DNA of 64,000 nt from Symbiodinium natans (lineage: Eukaryota; Sar; Dinophyceae; Suessiales; Symbiodiniaceae). The stretch covers positions 188,001 through 252,000 of the forward strand of contig CAJNDS010002508.1 of assembly GCA_905221605.1 (NCBI GenBank), given 5' to 3'. The notes beneath the pieces are model-generated. The model saw only the letters and a list, made by a program, of their open reading frames with translations, did no database searches and was not told where the DNA came from. Positions 32,100-41,639 of this stretch are shown one piece after another. Every line of letters begins with the position of its first letter. Position 1 is the first letter of the stretch. The position numbers and the translations under genes are program-made.

Positions 32100-32250
32100 T
32101 TAGGGAACCCGATACCCTAAACCCTATAACCCTATAAACCCCATAAACCCCATAAACCCCATAAACCCTATAAACCCTATAAAAACCCTATCAACCCTAT
32201 CAACCCTATCAACCCTATCAACCCTATCAACCCTAACCCCTGAACCCTGA
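32100..32250. repeat. CCCTATAAA/CCCTATCAA degenerate array
   Basis: Units here are 9-mers built from the same heptamer (ccctatcaa about five times, ccctataaa about five times). Confidence 0.85.
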
Positions 32251-32365
32251 ACCCTAAACTTTTGTGGGGACTTTGAAGCCTACCTTTGGGTTTGAGTGGG
32301 GTTTCTGAGCAGTGGCCCGGCTTCCTTGTTTGCTTGCCCTGGTCCCAGGCCCTGGAAACCCTCTG

Positions 32366-32437
32366 GGTTTAGGGTTTAGGGTTTAGGGTTTAGGGTTTAG
32401 GGTTTAGGGTTTAGGGTTTAGGGTTTAGGGTTTTAGG
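32366..32437. repeat. TTTAGGG telomere-like array
   Basis: About ten units. Confidence 0.93.
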
Positions 32438-33007
32438 GCAATTTCCCGAGGGCCCCTGCCTATAATATGCCGTCGGTCGACCCTAAACCCTGAACTCCTA
32501 AAACCCGAAGACCTGAAACCCTGGAAGCCTAGAACCATAGAACCCCAACAACCGAAAACCCTCAAACCCTCAAACCCCTAAACCCAAAAACCCAAAACCC
32601 TTTGTGAGCTTAGTGAGGGCACGGAAGCTTGGGGGATTCGGCTTCCTCCATTGTCTCGATTGTAAAAGGTTGATTTCAACAGGCAACCCCCTTGTTACAA
32701 GTCCCTTTTTCCGTAAACCCCCCATTCGGGGCTTAGGGCTTGGGGGCCTCATCCCTAGAAAACTCCCAAGGGCCAGAAACTGGGTGGCGGCGCGTCGTCG
32801 CGGAGCTGCCAGAGTGGGAAGAGGGGCGCGCTCCCCGTCCTGCCAGAGATGAGGGTCTAGGCTTAGGGGTCGGGGCAAGTACACTAAACCCTTTCATGCA
32901 CCCTTAGCCCTATACTTTCGGGGGCGAAAGGCTTTCTTAGCCCTATAGAGCCTAGACCCCCTAAACCCTGAACCCTACACCCTGCCCCAAAAGCCCGTAC
33001 CTCATAC

Positions 33008-33101
33008 CTCCAGGGGATATGCATGAGCAGCCGATTCGACGCTCACGTCCTCCTCCGCCGGAGGCGAAGGCCATGGTTCTGATGCCTCATGGGAGACTTC
33101 G
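33008..33101 (-). CDS. Candidate 94-nt exon with consensus ends
   Basis: The acceptor gactgcccttctgctccag and donor GAG|GTATGAGG are both strong. The 31 codons are acidic and proline-rich (EPWPSPPAEEDVSVESA). A plus frame is also open. The splice signals favour minus. Confidence 0.45.
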
Positions 33102-33164
33102 CTGGAGCAGAAGGGCAGTCAAAGGCTAAAAACCTCGAACCAACGAATCCTAAGCAACCACATA

Positions 33165-33250
33165 GAGTTTAGGGTTTAGGGTTTAGGGTTTAGGGTTTAG
33201 GGTTTAGGGTTTAGGGTTTTAGGGCTTAGGGCTTAGGGTTTAGGGTTGAG
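33165..33250. repeat. TTTAGGG telomere-like array
   Basis: About ten units, the last few TTAGGGC variants. Confidence 0.92.
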
Positions 33251-33439
33251 GGATTGAACCTTAACAAGTCAACCATAATCTAGCAAAAACCCTGAAGCTA
33301 CTTTGAAGGACAGCTCCTTGGTCAGAAGACAGGATTGAAGAAGATGGAGCTTCGGGTCAAGGGCAAAGTCCTAACAACATTCCAGCAACCTTGGGGCAGA
33401 GCTCTCGCTTTGTTTTCCAGATGCTTGGGCAAATGTTTC

Positions 33440-33570
33440 CCTAAACCCTAAACCCTAAACCCTAAGCCCTAAACCCTAAGCCCTAACCTTCTAAACCCTA
33501 AGCCCTAAACCCTAAACCCTAAACCCTAAGCCCTAAGCCCCAAGCCCTAAACCCTAAACCCCAAGCCCAA
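33440..33570. repeat. CCCTAAA/CCCTAAG array
   Basis: Tandem units with frequent A-to-G change in the last position. Confidence 0.9.
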
Positions 33571-34194
33571 CCTCTTCAAGTGTGGCGAGGCCATGCGACC
33601 ATGGCATCTTCAACGGTAGGGGTGGGCCAAAGGCTGCTCTGTTTAAGGCTTAGGGTGTATCAACCCTAAACCCTGAACCCTAACCCTAAACCCAAAACCC
33701 GAAACCCACTCTCGGGTGTAGGGCTAAGGGTTTCAGGGCGGGTCTGGTCGGAGGTGTGTTGGGGCTGAGGGTCTTGTGAGCTGAGGAGTCGTGGTGGTAG
33801 CGACGGCCTAGTTTAAAATGTTTGTGGGGTTTCTAGGGCTTGTAGATGCTTATACCCTAAACCCCAAACCCTAAATATACACTAAACCCTCAGGTTTAGG
33901 GTTTCGCTGCTGTCTTTGTGGGGTCACAGAGAGTTTGCGGTGCATGCGTGGGGCTGGCAGGGTTTATAGGCTTTTGGGTTTGGGGAAGCCTGTTTAGGGT
34001 TTAGGGCTTAGGGCTTAGGGCCTCCTAGCCTCCCCTCAGCCCTCTGCTGCGGTTCAAGCATGCCTGGTTTCAGGTGTCTTGCTTGACTTGTGAGGCAGGG
34101 CTCAGGGGGAACTTCTTGGCATGTTCCCCCTTATACTAACAGTCCTAGATAGGGATTAGTATTTATTCTGACCCCTAGATTAGGCATCACAACA

Positions 34195-34270
34195 TTATTT
34201 AAGAGATATATGTATGATATACATATATATGTAATAGAATATATATATATATATATAGAGAGAGTATACT
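34195..34270. repeat. (AT)n microsatellite
   Basis: Two AT/TA runs followed by (GA)n. Confidence 0.93.
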
Positions 34271-34348
34271 ATATGTTGCTGACTGTGCACTCGTGCACCG
34301 GCTTAACTCCGCAGCACCCCCAACCTGTAAACTGAACCCAAAAAACTC

Positions 34349-34665
34349 TCAAACCCCGAACTCCTCAACCCCCAGGTGAATTCGGGGCCTGTGAACCGTA
34401 AAGGTTATGTGGAGGGTGCTGAGGATTTCAGCTCTGAACGGGTTAAGGAGTGGTTCACGTTTTCGGGGTTTCCGGGCGACCCTGAACTCTGAAGTCTGAT
34501 AAACATGCTGTGATCCGAACCACGTCATCTCCTGTGTTTCTCCACCAAGAACAGATTTAGGGTTTAGGGTCTAGGTTTGATCTTCGCCACAGATTGCCAC
34601 TCTTGCTGTCTTTAAGGTCCGAGGGAACTTGCGATGCTTTCATCATACCCGATCCACCCTTCACG
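34349..34665 (-). CDS. Candidate two-exon 3' end
   Basis: The frame from about 34,665 (VPSDLKDSKSGN) can join across a 51-nt GT-AG intron containing telomere-like units. The downstream region is open in two frames, one reaching TGA at 34351-34349 (FRAEILSTLHITFTVHRPR). The frame choice is unresolved. Confidence 0.33.
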
Positions 34666-34985
34666 TCTTGAAAGCCCAGCTCCAAAAAACCCTAGACCCC
34701 CCCCGAAACATGGCGCTTCAAGACCCAAACCCCCGAAAATCACGAACCCCAACTACTCCCCACAGCCTTGTGAGACCCACTCCCTAAACCTCTCGTTGCT
34801 GTGGATCGATTTGAGTCCGCGTTCAGGGAAAGAAGATGAGAACTCCTAGCAAGGGGACTTGCATACGTACCCTAAACCCTAAACCGCCCTAAACCCTAAA
34901 CCCTAAACCCTAAACCCTAAACCCTACACCCTAAACCCTGCACCCTACAAACCCTGTGTATTCCTGGACTGATTTTGCCCTTCAC

Positions 34986-35050
34986 CCGTATCTTAGAACA
35001 TCCTTAACATCCAAAGCCCTGGCTAGCGTCAAGTGTTGGGCTTCCCAGGC
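34986..35050 (-). CDS. Candidate 65-nt exon, AWEAQHLTLARALDVKDV
   Basis: The acceptor gcaacttagattccacag and donor GTGAAG are good. Twenty-one codons of helical character. A plus frame is also open. Confidence 0.38.
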
Positions 35051-35080
35051 CTGTGGAATCTAAGTTGCAGAGGCTTTTTC

Positions 35081-35325
35081 TTAGGGTTTAGGGTTTAGGG
35101 TTTAGGGTTTAGGGTTTAGGGTTTAGGGTTTAGGGTTTAGGGTTTAGGGTTTAGGGTTTAGGGTTTAGGGTTTAGGGTTAGGTTTAGGGTTTAGGGTTTA
35201 GGGTTTAGGGTTTAGGGTTTAGGGTTTAGGGTTTAGGGTTTAGGGTTTAGGGTTTAGGGTTTAGGGTTTAGGGTTTAGGGTTTAGGGTTTAGGGTTTAGG
35301 GTTTAGGGTTTAGGGTTTAGGGCTT
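35081..35325. repeat. Longest TTTAGGG array, about 245 bp
   Basis: About 34 units, perfect except for one short TTAGG unit near 35,176. Confidence 0.97.
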
Positions 35326-35581
35326 CGGGTTTCGGGGAAAGGGTTCAGGGGGGAGACAAAGGGATGAGTTGGCTCGGATTTCGGAGGTTGGTGGCTCAAG
35401 GTGTCGGATTGATAGGGCTCTCGGAGTCTTTCAGTAATTACCCCTTAGTATGGGCCCTTACATGGGACCCCTTTCATACCCCTTAGATGCCTTACAAAGC
35501 CCAAGCGCCCATACTCCCAAACCCTTTAAAGAAGAGGGACCATACTAGGGACCATGTAACTTCCCGTAGACTTTGGGGATT

Positions 35582-35638
35582 CCTAACCCTAAACCCTAAA
35601 CCCTAAACCCTAAACCCTAAACCCTAAACCCTAAACCC
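35582..35638. repeat. CCCTAAA telomere-like array
   Basis: About eight units. Confidence 0.93.
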
Positions 35639-35946
35639 TGGGGCTTATGCGGGGAGACGTGGTGGGCACCGTGCGTTTCTCGCAAGAAGCAGCACCGCTC
35701 GAACGGAAAATCCCGAATCCCAAGCGCAATCGAACGAATTATATCAGAAAGGATAATATAGGGGCTTTTCATATTCAGAACAGGGTTTTTGAGGATATTA
35801 CTTAAGAGTATACTTATAAAAGGCACCAGAAAAGAGAAGACGACCCCTATAAAGTACGCGCCGCGCTCTTTAAAATTTCTCTGGCCCTCTGCCCGCGGCC
35901 TCTTCGGATGCAGGCCGCAGCGGAGGCAAACACGTTTCGTCATCAT
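35632..35946 (-). CDS. Open frame of about 100 codons, possible exon
   Basis: ATG at 35946 or 35943 (MTKRVCLRCGLHPKRPR, then NFKERGAY), a hydrophobic middle (VVFSFLVPFISILLSN) and a C-terminal part (RSIALGIRDFPFERC). The hydrophobic middle coincides with an AT-rich segment bounded by tatagggg/cccctata (35757-35851), so it may be an inserted element or intron rather than a membrane span. Confidence 0.4.
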
Positions 35947-36233
35947 GTCTTTTTGCAGCGCTTTTGGGTTTAGGGTTTAGGGTTTGCATGTTTTAGCTCC
36001 TCGGGTGCAGGCATATCTATAAGGGCTTTTCTAGAGCGTATACGTTCAAAAAGTGTGGAGGTAGATCATCCTCATGTCAAGGCGCGCTGAGTTCACCAGG
36101 GCGCAACTGGCGCAAGGGTTCAATCCGCGGTGAGACCATGCAGGCGGCGAAACAAAGCGGCCCACAGCCAAAGTGGAAACACCGAAACTTCGTCCCCCCA
36201 AAGGGCCAACAGGCCCAGTAGCCATATCATAAT

Positions 36234-36268
36234 AGGGTTTAGGGTTTAGGGTTTAGGGTTTAGGGTGT
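36234..36268. repeat. TTTAGGG telomere-like array
   Basis: About five units between two candidate coding islands. Confidence 0.92.
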
Positions 36269-36320
36269 TGGTTAAAGGAACCTTGAACCCAAACAGGGGA
36301 AAGGGGTACCACTGGGCTAC

Positions 36321-36412
36321 CAAGTAAGTACATGTCAGGGCACATGTAGCCTGCCTTGCCTGTGATGGCATGCCATGCTTTAGCATCAGACTTGTCGGGC
36401 CTTGTATTCTTC
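36321..36412 (-). CDS. Candidate 92-nt exon, SDAKAWHAITGKAGYMCP
   Basis: The acceptor ttttcaatctag is followed by 30 codons to a GT donor within CTTGGTAGCCCAG, the 13-mer also found at two other predicted donors. The intron that follows contains telomere-like units and an imperfect inverted copy of its own start. Confidence 0.42.
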
Positions 36413-36467
36413 CTAGATTGAAAACCCTAAACCCGTAAACGCATGAACCCCTGAACCCTCATTCAAC

Positions 36468-36522
36468 ACCCTAAACCCTAAACCCTAAACCCTAAACCCT
36501 AAACCCTAAACCCTAAACCCCT
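36468..36522. repeat. CCCTAAA telomere-like array
   Basis: About eight units. Confidence 0.93.
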
Positions 36523-36630
36523 CGAGGCCATGAAAGATAAGGCATCCCTAAGGGGGCCCCTAGGCAAGGGGGGGCAAAGTGAGGTCTCCTCCTCTCCCTG
36601 TTTCAGAGCTTCGGCCCCAGCGGGGGTTCA

Positions 36631-36875
36631 GTTTAGGGTTTAGGGTTTAGGGTTTAGGGTTTAGGGTTTAGGGTTTAGGGTTTAGGGTTTAGGGTTTAGG
36701 GTTAGGTTTAGGGTTTAGGGTTTAGGGTTTAGGGTTTAGGGTTTAGGGTTTAGGGTTTAGGGTTTAGGGTTTAGGGTTTAGGGTTTAGGGTTTAGGGTTT
36801 AGGGTTTAGGGTTTAGGGTGTAGGGTTTAGGGGGTTTAGATGGTTGAGGGTTTAGGGTTTAGGGTTTGGGGTGGA
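36631..36875. repeat. Long TTTAGGG array
   Basis: About 30 units with one short TTAGG unit near 36,703, then a degenerate tail (GGTTTAGATGGTTGAGGG). Confidence 0.96.
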
Positions 36876-37004
36876 AGGGTTAGGGAATATTTGGCTCCCG
36901 AATGATCGGCTTCCATGCTGTATAATCTTTTGGCCCAAGCCCTGGCTAGGGCTTGGGCTTCTAGGCTAGAAGGCCCTCTGTTTTTTCACTTGCATGGTGC
37001 GGGT

Positions 37005-37106
37005 TTAAATGGGCCGGAAGCTCTCTGAAGGGAAGAGGGAAGACCAAATTTCAAGCATCGCATCGGGCGCAAAACTGACTAAACCGCATGAAACAGCTCC
37101 CGTCTC
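37005..37106 (-). CDS. Candidate terminal exon, 33 residues
   Basis: The acceptor gcgcgcgcag is followed by 34 codons to a TAA (37007-37005), including CGLVSFAPDAMLEIWSSL. The balanced composition suggests a real C-terminus. An alternative with a 20-nt intron was considered and dropped. Confidence 0.4.
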   Translation of the reverse strand, partial: ETGAVSCGLVSFAPDAMLEIWSSLFPSESFRPI

Positions 37107-37374
37107 CTGCGCGCGCGCAGAAGCCCTAAACCCTAAACCCTAAACCCTAAACCCTAAACCCGAAATCCTAAACCCGAAATCCTAGACCCCAGACCCTAAA
37201 CCCCAGAGCTTAGGGAGCTTGAGGGTTTAGGCGTTACAGGCTTTGGGGCTGAAGGGTTTAGGGGCATGCTTTCCCAGTGCACAGAAGAACCTGCGGGTGT
37301 CTGCACACGGCTGGTTTTGAGAGGGTTTAGGGTTTAGGGTTTAGGGTTTAGGGCTTAGGGTTTAGGGCTTAGGG

Positions 37375-37682
37375 GGAATGGAATGCCTGAATCCGACACA
37401 ACCAAGATGGCGCAACAAAGGAACTGGTCCTTGTTCTCTCCCTGATTCCAGCAGCACACTACCGAAACCCTAAACTTGGGATATACGAACCGTCCTTCAT
37501 AGGGATTAGAATAGGGGGTACTATAATCCCTATTAAGGACTGTTCGTATAAACCCTAAACCCCACAACCCCGAAACCTCGAAAGCTTGCCAAACTCCCCA
37601 CAATCCCCGTGGGCTCCTGACGCAGGGAAGAATTATGGCAAGATTCTCCAGGAAAGACTGCTTTCCCTCTAGATGACCTGTG
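37375..37682 (-). CDS. Two candidate exons flanking a hairpin element
   Basis: Exon from 37682 (acceptor cacaccgcacag; KQSFLENLAIILPCVRS) and exon near 37,440-37,375 (acceptor gctgctggaatcag; DQFLCCAILVVSDSG). Between them lies the inverted-repeat element at 37482-37550. A single frame crosses all three, so the element might also be translated. Confidence 0.37.
37482..37550. mobile_element. Hairpin element: 27-bp inverted repeats, 15-bp loop
   Basis: Arms 37482-37508 and 37524-37550 match at 25 of 27 positions when inverted (tatacgaac, then gtcctt, then atagggatta). It is a compact palindromic element typical of a MITE remnant or a structured RNA. Confidence 0.65.
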
Positions 37683-37774
37683 CGGTGTGGCTCTCGCAGG
37701 GTTTCAGGGTAGAGGGCTCTGGTTCGGCTTCGGGGCTCAGTGCTGAAGGTACTAAACACCCTCAACCCGAAACC

Positions 37775-37878
37775 CTGAACACAAACCGATCATTCCAGCA
37801 GTCAACCCAAGCCGTGAAGACGTGTTGGAACTCTAAACTGACCCTAAACTTCAAGATTGGGGCTGAGACTTTCCCATG
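37775..37878 (-). CDS. Candidate exon containing a telomere-like word in frame
   Basis: The frame reads SAPILKFRVSLEFQHVFTAW and on to WNDRFVF before a GT in GGGTTTCGGG. The codons for KFRV come from aagtttagggtc, so a telomere-like word appears to be translated. Confidence 0.35.
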
Positions 37879-38095
37879 AAACCCTCAGCCCCCACAGCCT
37901 AAACCCTACAGGCCCTAAGCAGTTGATTCAGGCTCTGGGGTTTTAGCGTTAGGGTTTAAAGTTTACGGGTGTAGGGGTTTAGGGGTTTGAGGTTTAGGTT
38001 TCGGGTTTTCGGGCTTGGGATGTCAGATGACATGAAGGGCTTCTTGGTTCAGGCCTGACAAGGGATTCTTCCCATGCACCCCGAGAAGAACCCCC

Positions 38096-38166
38096 AAACC
38101 CTAAACCCTAAACCCTAAACCCTAAACCCTAAACCCTAAACCCTAAACCCTAAACCCTAAACCCTG
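38096..38166. repeat. CCCTAAA telomere-like array
   Basis: About ten units. Confidence 0.94.
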
Positions 38167-38172
38167 AACTCC

Positions 38173-38267
38173 TCAACCCAAGGCAGCAGATGAGCTCCGG
38201 GCTTTCTGCTTCTGAACGATGTTCAGCCTAGTCCCCTCGGAGAGCGACGGTCGCCTGTCGAGCAGCG
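38173..38267 (-). CDS. Candidate terminal exon, LLDRRPSLSEGTRLNIVQK
   Basis: From an AG at 38268-38269 the frame runs 31 codons to a TGA. It is flanked by CCCTAAA on the left and TTTAGGG on the right. Confidence 0.38.
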
Positions 38268-38275
38268 CTATGAAG

Positions 38276-38448
38276 GTTTAGGGTTTAGGGTTTAGGGTTT
38301 AGGGTTTAGGGTTTAGGGTTTAGGGTTTAGGGTTTAGGGTTTAGGGTTTAGGGTTTAGGGTTTAGGGCTTTAGGGTTTAGGGTTTAGGGTTTAGGGTTTA
38401 GGGTTTAGGGTTTAGGGTTTAGGGTTTAGGGTTTAGGGTTTAGGGCTT
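38276..38448. repeat. TTTAGGG array, about 24 units
   Basis: Near-perfect, then degenerating to TTTGGGG and TTCAGGGG. Confidence 0.96.
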
Positions 38449-38722
38449 GGGGTTTGGGGTTTAGGGGTTCAGGGGTTCAGGGTTTAGGATTCAGGGCTTC
38501 AGGGGTTCAGGGGCTTTGGGGGTTTATGCAAGTTTAGGGTTCAGGATTCTAGGGTTCCGGGTTTATAGGGCTGCACACTGGGGAAGGTCGGACTGCAGGG
38601 GGGTTTGGGGTCTATAGGGCTTGGGCGTCCTGTCCCCATTCCGTTGCCTTTAAAGCCGCGCGAGCCTGGGAACCCTTCAACCCCTCAACCATCGTGACCC
38701 CAACCTGACACAGAACCCTCAC

Positions 38723-38935
38723 CGTTGGGGTGGTGGTTTGGGGCCCCATTTGTTGGTGCCCGTAAACTGTAAGGAACACTGGGGGCCCCATTTGTTGGTG
38801 CCCGTAAACTGTAAGGAACACTGCGCCCCTTGCCCCACAAGAGGGAAAACACCGCGATAGTTATCCTCTGTAGGGCATAAGACTACCAACCCGTGGCCAT
38901 GAAATGTAGAGCCAACCCCAAACCCAAAACCCTGA
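38723..38935 (-). CDS. Candidate exon with an in-frame 42-bp tandem duplication
   Basis: The frame is open for about 70 codons (GLVVLCPTEDNYRGVFPLV), then reads QCSLQFTGTNKWGP twice, then PKPPPQ, then a GTGAGG donor. The two 42-bp copies (near 38,741-38,824) are identical or nearly so. The donor is a consensus match. Function is unknown. Confidence 0.43.
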
Positions 38936-39201
38936 GCCGTACTCCATTGCAGTCTTGCCCTGGTATACTAAATAGAGAGCACCCTTACACCCTTAAGCCC
39001 TTTAGCCCTTAAGCCCTTAAGCCCTTAAGCCCCTAAACCCTTAAGCCCCTAAACCCTAAACCCTAAACCCGAAACCCTAAACCCTCAACCCTCAACCCAA
39101 ACCCTAACCCTAAAACCTCAACCCTAACCCTAAACCCCAGACCCTAAACCCTAAGCCCATGTCCCAGTGCATACTTTTGGAAATTGCCCATTCGCGCACC
39201 T

Positions 39202-39263
39202 CGAGGGCATGTCAACGTTCAGGGCCCTGAAGGTATTGAAGCAAGAGCCAGCCTGGGTTGACG
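39202..39263 (-). CDS. Candidate exon, FNTFRALNVDMPS
   Basis: AG in acctaaactag, about 20 codons, then donor GAG|GTGCGC. Confidence 0.35.
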
Positions 39264-39284
39264 CGCCTAGTTTAGGTGTAGGGT

Positions 39285-39385
39285 TTAGGGTTTAGGGTTT
39301 AGGGTTTAGGGGTTTAGGGCTTAGGGGTTTAGGGTTTAGGGGTTGGGGTTTAGGGTTCAGGGTTTAGGGTTTAGGGTTTAGGGGT
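39285..39385. repeat. TTTAGGG/TTTAGGGG array
   Basis: Mixed 7-mer and 8-mer units. Confidence 0.9.
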
Positions 39386-39389
39386 CCTA

Positions 39390-39760
39390 GGAATTAGTTT
39401 TTTTGGGTGATTATTGTATTTATCGTATAATTATCTAGGGGCCATAAGGAAGTACTATTTGTGAGTAGACCGGGAGGGTTTAGGGCTTGAGGGTTTATAA
39501 GCGTTAAGGTTTAGGTTTAAGGGTTTAGGATTTAGGGCTTCATCCCCTCCCCCAAATCAAATTAACCCCCCTCCCCCGCTATAGCCCCTAGTATTAATTA
39601 CCCCCCCCCACCCCCCCCCAATATATCCTAAGAAAACGATCATGGGAGTATTCCATATTAGGGTGGTAAAGGGGCTTGAATATGAGGGGGCAGGGATTAG
39701 AGGGTTAGGGCTTGCAAGGTTGAGGGGGTTTCAGGTTTAGGCTCTATAACCCTTAGCCCC
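39390..39760. other. AT-rich and C-rich non-coding stretch
   Basis: AT-rich decayed element sequence (39,395-39,470), degenerate repeats, and a C-run block (39,590-39,620). No exon is seen. Confidence 0.5.
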
Positions 39761-39803
39761 AGCGTCACGCCACAGTTGCAGTTGCAGGCATTCGCTGGGC
39801 TAC

Positions 39804-39850
39804 CAAGTTTTGGCATGTTGGTGGCACCTTCGGACGCCCAACAAAGGAGC
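39804..39850 (-). CDS. Candidate exon ending at a shared donor motif
   Basis: The frame LLCWASEGATNMPKL ends at CTTG|GTAGCCCAG, the same 13-mer as at 36,321 and 63,326. Confidence 0.33.
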
Positions 39851-40206
39851 TTAGGGTTTAGGGTTTACGGTCTAGGGTTTCGGGTTTAGGGTCTAGGGTA
39901 GGTAACTAAGCCTCAACACCTCCGCCCTAAGCCTCGAAATCAAAAACACTCCAAACCTTGCAGAATCAGCCTTCTTTTGGGGCCTAAGCCCTGTAAACCC
40001 TGGAACCAAGGCAAACCCTATAAACCTATGAGCCCTAAACGCTAACCCTAAACCCTAAACCCTAAACCCTACACCCTAAACCCATGAACCCTATACCCTA
40101 AACCCTAAACCCTAAACCCATGAACCCTACCCTACGACTTCCGTAAAACCTATTAAACCCCGGAACCCCTGCAAACCTGGTGAAAGCAAAAAAACAACAA
40201 GTCCGG

Positions 40207-40430
40207 CACAAACCCCTAAACCCCTAAACCCCTAAACCCCTAAACCCCTAAACCCCTAAACCCCTAAACCCCTAAACCCCTAAATCCCTAAACCCCTAAA
40301 CCCCTAAACCCCTAAATCCCTAAATCCCTAAACCCTAAACCCTGAATCCCTAAACCCCCTAAACCCCCTATCCCCCCTAAACCCCCTAAACCCCCTAAGC
40401 CCCCTAAACCCTGAACCCTGAAGGCCCAAG
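40207..40430. repeat. CCCCTAAA octamer array
   Basis: About 17 units of the 8-mer, then CCCCCTAAA 9-mers and degenerate units. Confidence 0.95.
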
Positions 40431-40457
40431 TCCATCCCCCTAAGGCCAGGCACCTTC

Positions 40458-40512
40458 GGGCGGCTGGGGCTCGCCGGACTGGGGGGCGAAAAAGAAGCTT
40501 TCGGCTCCGACC
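40458..40512 (-). CDS. Candidate exon, ESFFFAPQSGEPQPPE
   Basis: AG (tacgag) and donor GAAG|GTGCC bound about 19 codons between two very large arrays of opposite orientation. Confidence 0.35.
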
Positions 40513-40516
40513 TCGT

Positions 40517-40925
40517 AGGTTTAGGGTTTAGGGGTTTGGGGTTTAGGGTTTAGGGTTTAGGGTTTAGGGTTTAGGGTTTAGGGTTTAGGGTTTAGGGTTT
40601 AGGGTTTAGGGTTTAGGGTTTAGGGGTTTAGGGGTTTAGGGGTTTAGGGGTTTAGGGTTTAGGGGTTTAGGGGTTTAGGGGTTTAGGGGTTTAGGGGTTT
40701 AGGGGTTTCAGGGGTTTAGGGGGGGTTAGGGTAGGGTTTAGGGGTTTAGGGGTTAGGGGTTTAGGGGTTTAGGGGTTAGGGGTTTAGGGGTTTAGGGGTT
40801 TAGGGGTTTAGGGGTTTAGGGGGGTTAGGGGTTAGGGTTCAGGGTTCAGGGTTTAGGGTTCAGGGTTCAGGGTTTAGGGTGCAGGGTGTAGGGTGTAGGG
40901 TGTAGGGTTTAGGGTGTAGGGGCTC
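40517..40925. repeat. TTTAGGG then TTTAGGGG compound array, about 400 bp
   Basis: Starts as the 7-mer, becomes the 8-mer from about 40,620, then diverges to TTCAGGG and TGTAGGG. It is the longest repeat block in the window. Confidence 0.95.
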
Positions 40926-40985
40926 AAGTCATCTAGGGTCTGGGGTTTAGGGTCCAGTGTTTTCCGATCCAAGTTGGGGGCTCAC

Positions 40986-41159
40986 TGACTGCTGAAGTAG
41001 ATTTGTCCTAAAGTTTGGCAGCTTGGCATCATTAAGCCAAAGCCCCTCCTCCCCCCCGGCACACAACTCATAGAAAATCCCTAGAACACCCAAATCGTTT
41101 GTCACCTGGGGTTCGTGAGACAAGTACCAGTCAAGGCCACGCCGGCCTCCATAAGCCAC
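40986..41159 (-). CDS. Candidate exon of about 55 codons
   Basis: The frame reads RRGLDWYLSHEPQVTNDL, GVLGIFYELCAGGEE and LWLNDAKLPNFRTNLLQ, ending at donor GTGAGCC. It is a well-mixed, soluble-protein-like composition. The acceptor is probably in gtggcttatggag. No family is recognised. Confidence 0.45.
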
Positions 41160-41314
41160 GGGTCAGGGACCAAAGTGGGCTTGCGATGCGCGTATGTGAC
41201 TTATGAGGTTTATGAGCAGGGGTAAGGGTTCAGGGCTTAGGGGCTTAGGGGCTTAGGGGCTTAAGGGCTTAAGGGCTTAGGGGCTTAGGGGCTTAGGGTT
41301 GAGGATTTGGGGTT

Positions 41315-41594
41315 TTATGGTGCCGTGAAGCCAAATGCATGCTGGTTCTTCGTAGGGAGTGCGGAAGCAGGGCTTTAGGAACCAAGGCTTTCCACCAGGA
41401 GGCACCCAGCTCCAAAATGCAACTCGATACTCGAAGCTTTCAACCCTGCTAACTCTGAGTTCTAAACCCACCCAAAATACCAACCCTAAAGCCGGCAAGT
41501 CTACAAGCCTACGCGCAAAATGCAACCGGATGCAATGCTCGGTCAGTTCTCCAACGACTAGCGCTTTGCGGCGTCACAGCCTTCACGATACTGT
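41315..41594 (-). CDS. Two candidate exons
   Basis: 41594-41527 (acceptor gtcactacag; IVKAVTPQSASRWRTDRAL; donor GTTGCA) and about 41437-41315 (WVPPGGKPWFLKPCFRTPY, then EEPACIWLHG). A plus-strand 92-codon frame overlaps. Confidence 0.38.
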
Positions 41595-41639
41595 AGTGAC
41601 CTCACCTCAAAAAACAAATAAACATGAAATAAAATAGAA

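Noticed and set aside
35081-35325. A true chromosome end
   Set aside because: Arrays run in both orientations with unique, exon-like DNA on both sides. No array is terminal.
36961-37106. A 20-nt intron (gtcttccctcttcccttcag) near 37,040-37,025
   Set aside because: Splicing it creates an in-frame TGA at the joint. The unspliced frame reads to a stop without it. A similar 20-nt case near 30,900 is also doubtful.
41359-41637. 92-codon plus-strand frame
   Set aside because: The minus strand offers exons with better ends. Still uncertain.
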